Source: JALYYC01 sp963795805
GTDB lineage: Bacteria > Chloroflexota > Dormibacteria > CF-121
Assembly (NCBI GenBank): GCA_963795805.1
Contig: CAWCIV010000004.1
Span: 372,001-436,000 of the forward strand
Reading direction: 5' to 3'
Length of the DNA stretch: 64,000 nt
In this document: one piece after another, positions 16,693 through 25,471 of the stretch
Numbering within the stretch: the stretch's first letter is position 1
Layout of the letters: each line of letters starts with the position of its first letter
Position numbers and translations under genes: made by a program
The notes under the pieces: generated by a model
Databases searched by the model: none
The model's input: only the letters and a program-made list of their open reading frames with translations
Told to the model about the DNA's origin: nothing

Positions 16693-17616
16693 TTAGAAGC
16701 AGCCGCCGGCGACGGTGAACGCGTATGGTCCGGTCTGGGTCTTAAACATTTGTACGGTCGTACCCCCGGTGACCAAAGCGACACCTTCGTCCCGTTGCAA
16801 TGGAAGCCAGGTCTGCGACGCCGCGGTGAGCGCGCTTCCTGCAGACTGCGCGCCTCCCGATAGGTGGAGCTCCTGAAACCGATTCACGTCCTGAAGGAGA
16901 CCGACACTGAGTGTGTCACCCAACAGGCTGATCAGCGGGCGGCCCTTACCATCGAGAGCGAGCAATCCAACCGGTAGCGATGAGTGGTACCAACTTCGAA
17001 CCTGTTTTCGCGTCAGATCGAGACGAAGCACGGTTTCTCCGGAGATGCCGGGAACTCCGGTAACCGTCCAGGCCGCGTCAGCGCCGACGAGCATCCATGC
17101 AGGGTCGTGTTCGCTGCCGGGAATGAGGCGCACGATGCCCGACTCCGGATCAAGCAACCAGAGACCGGGCGACGGGCTGATGCCGGTATCGGTCAGGTAA
17201 ATGCCGTGGCTTGTGTACGCAATCACTCTGCGGTAGGCGGCCGTCGAGTAAATGGCACGCCGGATTCCGGTCCGCGCATCCACCAGATAGAGCGTGCCCA
17301 ACGCACCAGGTTGCTCATCGAGCAGATAGTGCATTCCATCCGGCGCCACGTTGACGGACTCGACCGGTACCCATCGGCGCAGGGGCCAATCGTAGCTAGG
17401 TGAATGATTCGCCGCAGCCGTGCGGCTACTCGCATCTCGTTGATATTGGCCGCCCGGAAGGGAAATCCAACCTCCCGGCGGCTCAGTCGACACTCCGGAC
17501 GTCGGGACAATAGCCGGTAAACGGCAGCTGATCACTGAACCGGGGGTAGTTGCCGTGGGCGTGGTGCACGCCGCTAGAAGGCAAACAAGTGAGGCTAGCA
17601 CTCCGACCCTCATCAT
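16693..17616 (-). CDS. Lipoprotein with beta-propeller-like repeats
   Basis: A lipoprotein signal peptide with lipobox LLAAC (Cys17) is followed by a Thr/Pro linker and a 250-residue beta-rich domain. Recurring strands such as LYLVDARTGIRRAIY, LWLLDPESGIVRLIPG and VLRLDLTRKQVRSWYHS suggest WD40/YVTN-like blades. There is no enzyme motif. It probably faces the outside of the membrane. Its stop lies 12 bases from the right attachment repeat, so before integration it converged on the tRNA-Gln gene. Confidence 0.7.
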   Translation of the reverse strand: MMRVGVLASLVCLLAACTTPTATTPGSVISCRLPAIVPTSGVSTEPPGGWISLPGGQYQRDASSRTAAANHSPSYDWPLRRWVPVESVNVAPDGMHYLLDEQPGALGTLYLVDARTGIRRAIYSTAAYRRVIAYTSHGIYLTDTGISPSPGLWLLDPESGIVRLIPGSEHDPAWMLVGADAAWTVTGVPGISGETVLRLDLTRKQVRSWYHSSLPVGLLALDGKGRPLISLLGDTLSVGLLQDVNRFQELHLSGGAQSAGSALTAASQTWLPLQRDEGVALVTGGTTVQMFKTQTGPYAFTVAGGCF

Positions 17617-17685
17617 GGCCTAATAACGCCACACGCGCGAAGACATTACGGCCCGAATCCTCGAGGCCCGGGGTAACCGGACCTG

Positions 17686-20268
17686 CTAGGGCAGGATCTC
17701 GACGTACCCGTCCGTTCCATGCACGCGGATCCGCTGCCCATTTTGGATCAGTCGGGTGGCATGCTCGACCCCCACGACGGCCGGCAAGCCGTATTCCCGG
17801 GCGATGACCGCGCCATGGGTCATCAGACCCCCCACTTCCGTCACCAGGCCCTTGATCGCGACGAAGAGGGGGGTCCAGCTGGGGTCCGTGAATGCGGTGA
17901 CCAGGATGTCGCCCGCTTCGAGGTCGGCCTCCGCCATGTCCAGGACGACGCGGGCCCGCCCCTCGATGGTCCCGGCAGATACGGGTAAGCCGACCAGCGC
18001 GCCGGCCGGCACATCGTCGCGTCGGTACGTCCCGGCGATGACCTCGCCATCCGAGGTGAGGACCCGGGGCGGCGTGAGCGCTTGGTACGACCTGAACGCG
18101 TCCTTGCGCCGGCGGATGAGCTGGTCATCCACGTGCTTCGTACGCACGACGTCGTGCAGCTCCTGGAACGTGAGGTAGAAGATGTCCTCCTTCTCGGAAA
18201 GCACGTGGGCCTGCACAAGGCGTTCGGCCTCGTCCATCAGGGCCCGCTTGTAGACGAAGTAGCGGCTGACCATGCCGTACTTCGGATACTCCCGGTACCC
18301 GATGAAGGTGCGGACGCGGTCGATCATCCGCTTGACCTCGTCGGCCTTCCGCGCTCCATCCGGCAACGCGCGCAAGCGCCCCAGGAGCTCCTGTTCCTTC
18401 TTCCAGGCCTCCTGCCGGCCCTGCTCGAAGCGCCGCCCGCCAGCGCCTGGCTCGAAGTTCTTGACGTTGCTGAGGATGATGGGCAGGAGCGTGGTGGGGC
18501 GTTCGCTCCAACGTGGCCTCGTGATGTCGATCTCGCCGACGCAGCGCATGCCATACCTGTCGAGAAAGGCCCGGATCGCGTCTCGCGCTTCCAGGCCGCC
18601 CGCGAGCTTGACCATCTCGTCCAGGAAGCCCTCGTCCTCGACGTGCTGCAGAAAAACCACCAGCTCCGGGTGGGGGCGGATCACATCCGCCACGTCCAGC
18701 AGGGCCAGCCCCATCTCCGACGTGACGTTGTTGGGTACGGACATGGTGAGCGTGTCGGCCGCGTTCTTTTCGCCCAGCCATGCCTCCAGCTGCTCGTTCA
18801 GCCACCAGGAAGCGTCCATTGCCGACATGAACACCTGATGGCTCCGCCGATCGAACAAGATCCGCCTCAGCTCCTGGATGTCCTCTCGGATGAAGTCGAG
18901 CAGCGCCTCGCCGGACTTTGCCCGGATGTCGCGTTCCGAGGCAGCGATGGATGCCTCGCTGCGCCCGATCAGCTCGGTGACGATGGCCGGATCGGTCTCG
19001 ATCGGGGCTGGCGGGCCGCCAAACAGGGGCCCGAGGGAACCCTCGTCAGGGAGCGACCGAATGAAGTCGCCGCGTTCGAGGACGGTCTGCAGCGCATCCC
19101 TGATCAGGGGATCGGATTTCCCCGCGACTTCCAGGAGACCGGCGCGGGTCGCCGGCGAGGCCAGCCGTTGGGTGACGTCGACGAACAGGCGGCCGCCGGC
19201 CTCAGCCATGGGCGCGGGGGTCGTCATCTGCCAGAAGGAGAGCCCGAGGGGCTTCATGGCATCGGTCATCATCTGTTGATGACCGACTGAGAGGTAGACG
19301 TGGTTCTCTGTGTCGCCGACCTCCGGGATGGGGAACAGCGTGGTGATCGGCCGGCTCTGGACGATCTGGAAGCCGCCATCGTCCAGGCACCATTCGATGT
19401 CCTGGGGGCAGGCAAAGTGCGCTTCAATCCGCCGGCCCAGCTGCGCGAGCTGGATGACTTGCGCGTCTGTCAACGCGGGCCGCTCCTGTTGACCCGGCCC
19501 GATTGGCTGTTCCTGGGTTCCGCCTCCCGGCGAGGCGAAGATGGCGCGCTGCTTGGTGGCGACCGCCCTGGCGATGATGTTGCCGTCGCGCACCTTGTAG
19601 ACGTCCGCGTTCACCAGGCCGGAGACCAGGGCCTCGCCGAGGCCGAAGCTAGCCTCCACCGTGGCGACCTTGCGGTTGGCGGTGACGGGGTCGGCCGTGA
19701 ACAGGATGCCGGCCGCCTGTGCGAAGACCATCTGTTGCACGACCACGGCCATGTAGACCTTCCGCTGGTCGATGCCGTTCCGCAGGCGGTAGGTCACGGC
19801 TCGCTCGGTGAAGAGCGATGCCCAGCACCGGCTGACATGCTGGAGGATCGCCGCCGGTCCCAGGATGTTCAGGTAGGTGTCCTGCTGTCCCGCGAAGGAG
19901 GCCGTTGGCAAGTCCTCCGCCGTCGCGCTGGAACGGACGGCGTAGGCAGCTTGCTCGCCGAGCCGCTCGAGTGCGTCGGCGATTTCGGCCGCCAGATCGC
20001 CGGGGATGGCAATCGCCTCGAGGGTCCGGCGGATCTCTGCACTGAGCCGGCGGATCGCCTCCCGGTCGCCCGGCTTCAGGCGCGACAGCCGATCGAGCTG
20101 ATCGTCGATCGACTGCGCTTCCGCCATGATCCGCTGGAAGGCCTCCGTCGTCACACAAAAGCCAGCTGGCACGCGGATCCCTTCGACCCTTAAAAGGTCC
20201 CCCAGGTGCGCACCCTTGCCGCCAACGACCGCGACCAGCCCCCGGTCGATCTCCTGGAAACCCAACAC
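17686..20268 (-). CDS. rph: Rifamycin-inactivating phosphotransferase (Rph-like)
   Basis: A protein of 860 residues, the usual length for Rph enzymes. It has an N-terminal ATP-grasp domain (GFQEID, VGGKGAHLGDL with K18, VPAGFCVTTEAF, AVRSSATAEDLPTASFAGQQ, QDIEWCLDDGGFQIVQSRPIT), a central helical rifamycin-binding-type domain, and a C-terminal phosphohistidine swivel domain with catalytic H818 in GGLMTHGAVIAREYGLPAVVG. Rph uses ATP and water to phosphorylate the ansa-chain hydroxyl of rifamycins. A rifamycin-associated element upstream supports this assignment over plain PEP synthase. GTG start with a weak ribosome site. Confidence 0.88.
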   Translation of the reverse strand: MLGFQEIDRGLVAVVGGKGAHLGDLLRVEGIRVPAGFCVTTEAFQRIMAEAQSIDDQLDRLSRLKPGDREAIRRLSAEIRRTLEAIAIPGDLAAEIADALERLGEQAAYAVRSSATAEDLPTASFAGQQDTYLNILGPAAILQHVSRCWASLFTERAVTYRLRNGIDQRKVYMAVVVQQMVFAQAAGILFTADPVTANRKVATVEASFGLGEALVSGLVNADVYKVRDGNIIARAVATKQRAIFASPGGGTQEQPIGPGQQERPALTDAQVIQLAQLGRRIEAHFACPQDIEWCLDDGGFQIVQSRPITTLFPIPEVGDTENHVYLSVGHQQMMTDAMKPLGLSFWQMTTPAPMAEAGGRLFVDVTQRLASPATRAGLLEVAGKSDPLIRDALQTVLERGDFIRSLPDEGSLGPLFGGPPAPIETDPAIVTELIGRSEASIAASERDIRAKSGEALLDFIREDIQELRRILFDRRSHQVFMSAMDASWWLNEQLEAWLGEKNAADTLTMSVPNNVTSEMGLALLDVADVIRPHPELVVFLQHVEDEGFLDEMVKLAGGLEARDAIRAFLDRYGMRCVGEIDITRPRWSERPTTLLPIILSNVKNFEPGAGGRRFEQGRQEAWKKEQELLGRLRALPDGARKADEVKRMIDRVRTFIGYREYPKYGMVSRYFVYKRALMDEAERLVQAHVLSEKEDIFYLTFQELHDVVRTKHVDDQLIRRRKDAFRSYQALTPPRVLTSDGEVIAGTYRRDDVPAGALVGLPVSAGTIEGRARVVLDMAEADLEAGDILVTAFTDPSWTPLFVAIKGLVTEVGGLMTHGAVIAREYGLPAVVGVEHATRLIQNGQRIRVHGTDGYVEILP

Positions 20269-20338
20269 GTACTTCGTTATTTCGCTACCCCCATATCCGT
20301 GGATTCCGGCTCCGGCCGCCGATTATGCGGCACGACCC

Positions 20339-20357
20339 GGGACTTGCCGCAAGCCCC
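20339..20357 (-). promoter_or_regulatory. Rifamycin-associated element (RAE)
   Basis: On the gene strand the sequence is GGGGCTTGCGGCAAGTCCC. As I recall, the published RAE consensus is GGGGCTTGCGGCAAGCCCC, giving 18 of 19 matches to this inverted repeat. It lies 70 bases upstream of the rph start and just downstream of a TATATA hexamer (20367-20372, minus strand) that could be the -10 box. The element is linked to rifamycin-inducible resistance genes in actinomycetes. Confidence 0.8.
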
Positions 20358-20462
20358 CCGGTGCGCTATATATTGAGAGTGGAAGGGGGTCGGCCCTTTC
20401 TTTCCCTGAGGTAAGCCACTCCACACGGAGTGACGACTATCGACGGTTGCGGCCGCGGCCGC

Positions 20463-21584
20463 CTAGCTCTGGACCGCCTTTCCCCCGCTGACCAGCGCCT
20501 TCTCCGATTTCGGATCGAACAGGTGGATGTGTTGGGTGTCGACAGCGATCTCAGCCGTCTGACCCGCCTGCAAATCTTCGCTGCGCGGGTCCATGCGAGA
20601 CGTCAGCGTCTTGCCTCCGAGATTGAGATAGACGAAGTTTTCGCTGCCCATGCTCTCGGTGACCTCGACCTTGGAGTGCACCTTCGGCAGATCTTCCCGA
20701 CCCGGGAACCGGGCATCCTTGAGGTCCTCCGGTCGAATCCCCATGATGACTTCCTGGCCGCGGTGCGCGCCGGCCTCCGAAAGGAGGCGCTCGGATACCG
20801 GAACCTCGAAGCCCTCACCCTGCAAGGCCGCCTTTCCGTTACCGCCGACCTTGACCGGGAGGAAGTTCATCGCCGGGCTGCCGATAAAGCCGGCTACGAA
20901 CATGTTGATCGGGTGATGATAGAGGGACGCCGGCGTGTCGACCTGTTGCACGATGCCCTTGTCGAGGACGACGATCCGATCGCCCATCGTCATGGCTTCG
21001 ACCTGGTCGTGGGTGACATAGATGAAGGTGGTCTGGAGCCGCTGATGCAGCTTGAGGATCTGCACGCGCGTGGCGACGCGGAGCTTGGCATCCAGGTTCG
21101 ACAGCGGCTCATCCATCAGGAAGACCTGGGGTTGCCGCACGATGGCGCGGCCCAGCGCCACGCGCTGGCGCTGGCCTCCAGACAGGGCCTTCGGCTTCCG
21201 GTCGAGGTACGGCTCCAGGCCCAGGATCCCGGCCGCCTCCCGGACTCGCTTGTCGATCTCGCCCTTGGGCGTCTTTCGCAGCTTGAGCCCGAACGACAGG
21301 TTGTCGTAGACCGTCATGTGCGGGTAGAGCGCGTAGGACTGGAAGACCATCGCGATGTCCCGGTCCTTGGGGGCGACATCGTTGACGACCCGGTTGCCGA
21401 TGGAAACCTTGCCGTCGGAGATCTCTTCCAAACCGGCCAACATCCGAAGCGCGGTGGATTTCCCTGAGCCCGAGGGACCGACGAGGACGACGAACTCCTT
21501 GTCCTTGATCTCGACGTTCATGTCGTCGATGACGACGTTTCCGGGGTAGCGCTTGTATACGTGCTCGTAGGTGACCCCTGCCAT
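20463..21584 (-). CDS. ugpC: Sugar ABC transporter ATPase (UgpC/MalK/AglK-like)
   Basis: A 373-residue ATPase with Walker A GPSGSGKST (36-44), Q-loop VFQSYALYPHMTV, signature ALSGGQRQRVALGRA, Walker B VFLMDEPLSNLDAKL and H-loop IYVTHDQ. The C-terminal TOBE/MalK regulatory domain (MNFLPVKV, MGIRPEDLKDA) is present. Such subunits energise carbohydrate importers. It is divergent from two binding-protein and two permease genes and most likely powers that system. The predicted promoter places the transcript start at or next to the ATG, so the mRNA may be leaderless. Confidence 0.93.
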   Translation of the reverse strand: MAGVTYEHVYKRYPGNVVIDDMNVEIKDKEFVVLVGPSGSGKSTALRMLAGLEEISDGKVSIGNRVVNDVAPKDRDIAMVFQSYALYPHMTVYDNLSFGLKLRKTPKGEIDKRVREAAGILGLEPYLDRKPKALSGGQRQRVALGRAIVRQPQVFLMDEPLSNLDAKLRVATRVQILKLHQRLQTTFIYVTHDQVEAMTMGDRIVVLDKGIVQQVDTPASLYHHPINMFVAGFIGSPAMNFLPVKVGGNGKAALQGEGFEVPVSERLLSEAGAHRGQEVIMGIRPEDLKDARFPGREDLPKVHSKVEVTESMGSENFVYLNLGGKTLTSRMDPRSEDLQAGQTAEIAVDTQHIHLFDPKSEKALVSGGKAVQS

Positions 21585-21590
21585 GCGGCC

Positions 21591-21620
21591 AGTCTATGCC
21601 CGAAGCGCTTCACAGGTCAA
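21591..21620 (-). promoter_or_regulatory. Promoter of ugpC with an embedded palindromic operator
   Basis: On the minus strand TTGACC and TAGACT are 18 bases apart. The spacer contains the perfect palindrome GAAGCGCTTC (21602-21611), which resembles LacI-family (including catabolite-repressor) operators. A repressor bound there would block the promoter and could also affect the divergent binding-protein gene. No LacI gene is present in the window. Confidence 0.6.
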
Positions 21621-21653
21621 TAGCGACTTGCCGGGTATCGTGAGACCGGTATC

Positions 21654-22943
21654 GTGATTGACTCCAGGTCAGCGCGTCTGTGGGCGCTCGCGCTGCTCAC
21701 CGCCTTCATGGCGGCGTGCGACCCCGCCGGGACGACACCCAGCAACGGTGGTAAGCATCTGCATGTCATCGGCACCTGGACCGGTGACGAGCAGGCAGCC
21801 TTTCTCGCCATGGTCAAACCGTGGGAGACCCGCACCGGAAACAAGGTTGACTACGAGCCCAGCCGCGACCTGGACAGCCTGCTAGCGGCCCGCCTTCAGG
21901 CGGGCCAAGCGCCGGACCTCGCGGGCCTGTCCGGCCCGGGCCAGATGGCCGACCTTGCCAGGGCGGGCAAGCTTGTCGATCTCGACAACGTGCTGGACAT
22001 GAACCGGATGGCCAGCCAGTATGGTCCCGGCTGGGTCAGGCTTGGCACGGTCAACCGCAAGCTTGTCGGAATCTTCGTCAAGGCGTCGATCAACGGCCTG
22101 ATCTTCTACGATCCGTCGGCCATCTCGAGCGCAGGTCTGGATTTCACCAACCCTCCGAAGACATGGGGCGAGCTGGCAGCGGACGCCGACCGAATCGTTT
22201 CAACCACCCAGACGACGCCGTGGTGTATCGGCATTGAAAGTGGAGCGGCGTCAGGCTGGCCGGGTACGGATTGGATCAAGGACTTTTTCTTGCGGGAGGC
22301 CGGCCCGGCGGCCTACGAGAAATGGAGCCTGGGCCAGGAACCCTGGACGTCCCCCGAAATGAAGCGAGCCTGGCAGTCGTTCGGCGCGATTGTCACCAGT
22401 GCCTCGCTGGCCTACGGGGGCAAGAGCTATGTGCTCGATACCAACTTCGCCACCGCCTTCGAGCCCATGTTCCAGAGCCCGCCCGGATGCTATTTGCACC
22501 ACCAGGCCCAGCTGATCACTCAGAGCATCCGGAACTCGCGGCCCGTGTCCAAGGTCAATGCGTTCGGATTTCCCGATGTCGGCACCCAGTACCTGGGAGC
22601 CCAGGTTGTCGGCGGAGACCTTCTCGGGATGTTTACGGACTCACCGGAAGCTCGCGACCTGATCAACTACCTGACGAGCGGCGAGGCGCAGCAAATCATG
22701 GTCAAACGCGGCGGTGCCGTGTCTCCCAACAAGGCGGTAGGGCTGGACGCATACCCCGATCCAATCTTGAGGCGAGCGGCGGCGTTGCTGGCGGCGGCCA
22801 GCCCACCGGAGTATGACGTCGCGCTCCTGCAGTCGGGCTCGCTCCAGACCGCCTTCGCCAGTGGGGTGGTCGCGTACATCCGCAAACCCGGGTCGCTTGA
22901 CTCGATCCTCAACGACCTCGAGAAAAAGCGCAAAACCGGCTAA
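21654..22943 (+). CDS. Extracellular sugar-binding lipoprotein (first copy)
   Basis: A family 1 solute-binding protein of 429 residues with a lipobox (FMAAC). It has a mature-domain start HLHVIGTWTGDEQAAFLAMVKPWE and a WCIGIESGAASGWPGTDWIKD motif resembling AglE-type alpha-glucoside binding proteins. It captures a carbohydrate outside the membrane for the downstream permeases. The GTG start lies 69 bases from the divergent ATPase gene. It is a paralogue of the next gene; the motif around WC(I)xxESxAASGWPG is shared. Confidence 0.88.
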   Translation: MIDSRSARLWALALLTAFMAACDPAGTTPSNGGKHLHVIGTWTGDEQAAFLAMVKPWETRTGNKVDYEPSRDLDSLLAARLQAGQAPDLAGLSGPGQMADLARAGKLVDLDNVLDMNRMASQYGPGWVRLGTVNRKLVGIFVKASINGLIFYDPSAISSAGLDFTNPPKTWGELAADADRIVSTTQTTPWCIGIESGAASGWPGTDWIKDFFLREAGPAAYEKWSLGQEPWTSPEMKRAWQSFGAIVTSASLAYGGKSYVLDTNFATAFEPMFQSPPGCYLHHQAQLITQSIRNSRPVSKVNAFGFPDVGTQYLGAQVVGGDLLGMFTDSPEARDLINYLTSGEAQQIMVKRGGAVSPNKAVGLDAYPDPILRRAAALLAAASPPEYDVALLQSGSLQTAFASGVVAYIRKPGSLDSILNDLEKKRKTG

Positions 22944-22984
22944 GAGCCGCGGCTCGACGAAGGGTCCGCTGAGTTCGGCGGCAA

Positions 22985-23013
22985 TTGACAAACGCCCACG
23001 CCGTCCATAGACT
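22985..23013 (+). promoter_or_regulatory. Sigma-70-type promoter of the second binding protein
   Basis: TTGACA (22985-22990) and TAGACT (23008-23013) are 17 bases apart. The -10 hexamer is the same TAGACT as in the divergent ugpC promoter. The second binding protein and the permeases can therefore be transcribed independently of the first binding protein. Confidence 0.7.
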
Positions 23014-23099
23014 CGCTGATGAGGAGCCCCGCCAGCGAGGCGTAATTCCCGTGCATTGGTCGGGACGGCGCTTACGGGAGCAGTGAGGAGGCAAACCAA

Positions 23100-24404
23100 A
23101 TGGGAAGGCTGACCCGAATTCTGGCCGCGATGGCCATCATGGTTATCGGCGTCGCCGCGTGCGGCAACGGCACATCATCATCGGGGAAGATCGGCGGCAC
23201 GGTCCACATCTTGGGCACCTGGAGTGGTGTCGAGAAGGATTCGTTCGATGCGGTAATGAAGCCGTTCACGGACCAGACCGGCATCAAGATTTCGTTCGAG
23301 GCGACCAAGGATCTCGACGCCATCCTGCAGACCAAAATCGCTGCCGGCAACCCGCCCGATGTCACGGCGGCCCCCGGCATCGGAACGTTGATCAAGCTGG
23401 CCAGGGCGGGGAAGGTCGTCACGCTCGACGGCAAACTCGATATGAGCCAGCTCAACGCGAACTACGGGACCGACTGGATCAACCTGGGGAAGATTGACGG
23501 CAAGCTCGTGACCCTCTACGCGTGGGCGGGGCTGAAGGGCCTTGTCTGGTACGACCCGAAAGCCTTCAAAGACAAGGGCTACCAGGTCCCGAAGACCTGG
23601 GACGAGTTGATGACGCTGCAGAACAAGATCAAGTCGGACGGCGGAAAGCCATGGTGTATCGCCATGGAGAGTCAAGCCGCCTCGGGCTGGCCCGGTAGTG
23701 ACTGGGTCAAGGAGATTGTCCTGAGTCAGTCCGGAGCAAGCGTGTACGACAAGTGGTGGCAGGGCAAGCAGACGTGGACGTCGCCCGAGATCAAGCAGGC
23801 GTGGACGACGTGGGGCACGATCCTGGGATCCAATGACGCTAACGTCTACGGGGGCGCGCAGTACATGATCTCCACCACGTATCCGGACGGAGGTCAGGGC
23901 CTCTTTACCAGCCCTCCCAAGTGCTACATGTTCAACCAGGGCTCGTTCGCCACCAGCTTCTTCGACGGCTATACCCCGAAGCCGACCGCCGGGACGGACT
24001 ACGCCGTCTTCCCGCTGCCGGACGTAAGCAGCGCCAATGCGGGCGCTCATGTGCTCGCCGGCGATGCCTTCGTCGTGACCAAGGACACACCCCAAGCCAT
24101 CGCGCTGTTGAAGTACCTGGCCACGGCCGAGGCGCAGGATATCTGGGTCAAGCGGGGCGGCGGCAAGATCGCGATCAACAAGCAGGTCAGCCTTAATGAC
24201 TATCCAGATCCGATTGCGAAGTCACTGGCGCAAGTCGTGGTCAGCACCAAGATTGGTCGCTACGACGCGGGCGACCTCATGCCGAGCGACATGCGGAATG
24301 CCTACTGGTCAGGAATCCTCCAATTCGCGCAAAACCAGGGAAAGCTCGATTCGATCCTGGCCAACCTGGATAAGGTGCAGCAGACCGCCTATGCGGCACC
24401 GTAG
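23100..24404 (+). CDS. Extracellular sugar-binding lipoprotein (second copy)
   Basis: A 434-residue family 1 solute-binding protein with lipobox GVAAC. Typical elements include VHILGTWSGVEKDSFDAVMKPF, GLVWYDPKAFKDKGYQVPKTWDEL and WCIAMESQAASGWPGSDWVKE. GAGGAGG lies 8 bases before the ATG. It is the binding protein most tightly linked to the permeases (30 bases to the next gene) and so likely the main one. The sequence pattern is closest to AglE-like alpha-glucoside systems, but the ligand is not proven. Confidence 0.9.
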   Translation: MGRLTRILAAMAIMVIGVAACGNGTSSSGKIGGTVHILGTWSGVEKDSFDAVMKPFTDQTGIKISFEATKDLDAILQTKIAAGNPPDVTAAPGIGTLIKLARAGKVVTLDGKLDMSQLNANYGTDWINLGKIDGKLVTLYAWAGLKGLVWYDPKAFKDKGYQVPKTWDELMTLQNKIKSDGGKPWCIAMESQAASGWPGSDWVKEIVLSQSGASVYDKWWQGKQTWTSPEIKQAWTTWGTILGSNDANVYGGAQYMISTTYPDGGQGLFTSPPKCYMFNQGSFATSFFDGYTPKPTAGTDYAVFPLPDVSSANAGAHVLAGDAFVVTKDTPQAIALLKYLATAEAQDIWVKRGGGKIAINKQVSLNDYPDPIAKSLAQVVVSTKIGRYDAGDLMPSDMRNAYWSGILQFAQNQGKLDSILANLDKVQQTAYAAP

Positions 24405-24433
24405 CTAGACCAAGCGCCCGATGAGGTAACGAC

Positions 24434-25471
24434 ATGGATGTCATCACGCTGTTGACAGTCCGGCTTCCGACGCTGCAGGTTGACTGGCAGACACTGCTGA
24501 CGGTCAACCTGCCCACACTGCTGGTCGTCATCATCGGCGTGCCCCTCGCCCTGGCAGGCTACATCGTGGGCGCTGACATTCTCGTTCGGCGGCTTCCGAA
24601 GAGGAGCCAGGCGTCGGTTCGCCCCTGGGTCTGGGTCGGGCCGGCGATCTTCTTTGTCAGCGTGATCCTCGTCTATCCGATGGTGGGCACCATCATCCGA
24701 AGTTTCTTCGACCGCCATGGCGACAAGTTTGTCGCCCTGGACAACTTTCGCCGGGAGCTAAGCGACGGCGGGGTACTGATCACGCTGCGAAACAACGTTC
24801 TCTGGCTGGTCCTCTACACCGGGTTGGTGCTGATCTTAGGGCTGCTGCTTGCCGTGCTATCCGATCGAGTCCGTTATGAAAAGCCGGTCAAGTCCCTGAT
24901 TTTCATGCCGATGGCCATCTCCTTCGTCGCAATGTCGATCATCTGGCAGTTCGTGTATTACTGGCGGCCGTCTGACGTCCCGCAGACGGGAATCCTCAAC
25001 GCGATCGTGGTCAACATCTTCCATGGAACGGCACAGACCTGGGTTCAAGACACGCGATACAACAACTTCGCCCTGATCTTCATCGGGGTGTGGGGTGCCA
25101 CGGGATTCGCCATGGTGATCCTGTCGGCGGCGCTGAAGGGCATCCCGGGGGAACTCCTGGAGGCCGCTCGGGTGGACGGCGCCACCGAGCTCACGATTTT
25201 CCGCCGGATCATCCTGCCGCTGATGATGCCGACCATCGTGGTGGTGGGCACCACCATGGTGATTTTCGCGCTCAAGGCCTTTGACGTTGTCTACGTGATG
25301 ACCGCCGGAAACTACAACACCGACATCCTCGCCAGGCGGATGTACGCGGAACTGTACGCCGCTCAAAACCACGCCAACGCGAGCGCGCTTGCCGTCGTGC
25401 TCCTGCTGGCGGTGGTCCCGGTCCTGATTTTCAACCTGCGCCAGTTCAGAGCCGTCGAGGCCAGGCGATGA
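24434..25471 (+). CDS. Sugar ABC transporter permease (MalF/AglF-like)
   Basis: A 345-residue polytopic protein. An extra N-terminal membrane segment precedes the usual six. KSLIFMPMAISFVAMSIIW resembles AglF permeases. The EAA loop that docks the ATPase reads ELLEAARVDGATELTIFRRIILPLMMP. It pairs with the next permease, whose ATG overlaps this stop (ATGA), to form the membrane channel. The ATPase is encoded divergently upstream of the binding proteins. Confidence 0.93.
   Translation: MDVITLLTVRLPTLQVDWQTLLTVNLPTLLVVIIGVPLALAGYIVGADILVRRLPKRSQASVRPWVWVGPAIFFVSVILVYPMVGTIIRSFFDRHGDKFVALDNFRRELSDGGVLITLRNNVLWLVLYTGLVLILGLLLAVLSDRVRYEKPVKSLIFMPMAISFVAMSIIWQFVYYWRPSDVPQTGILNAIVVNIFHGTAQTWVQDTRYNNFALIFIGVWGATGFAMVILSAALKGIPGELLEAARVDGATELTIFRRIILPLMMPTIVVVGTTMVIFALKAFDVVYVMTAGNYNTDILARRMYAELYAAQNHANASALAVVLLLAVVPVLIFNLRQFRAVEARR

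Noticed and set aside
18082..19290. Long plus-strand open frame of about 400 codons
   Set aside because: It lies wholly antisense to the rph gene, whose domains are clear, and its translation has no recognisable motif. Such shadow frames are common at this GC content.
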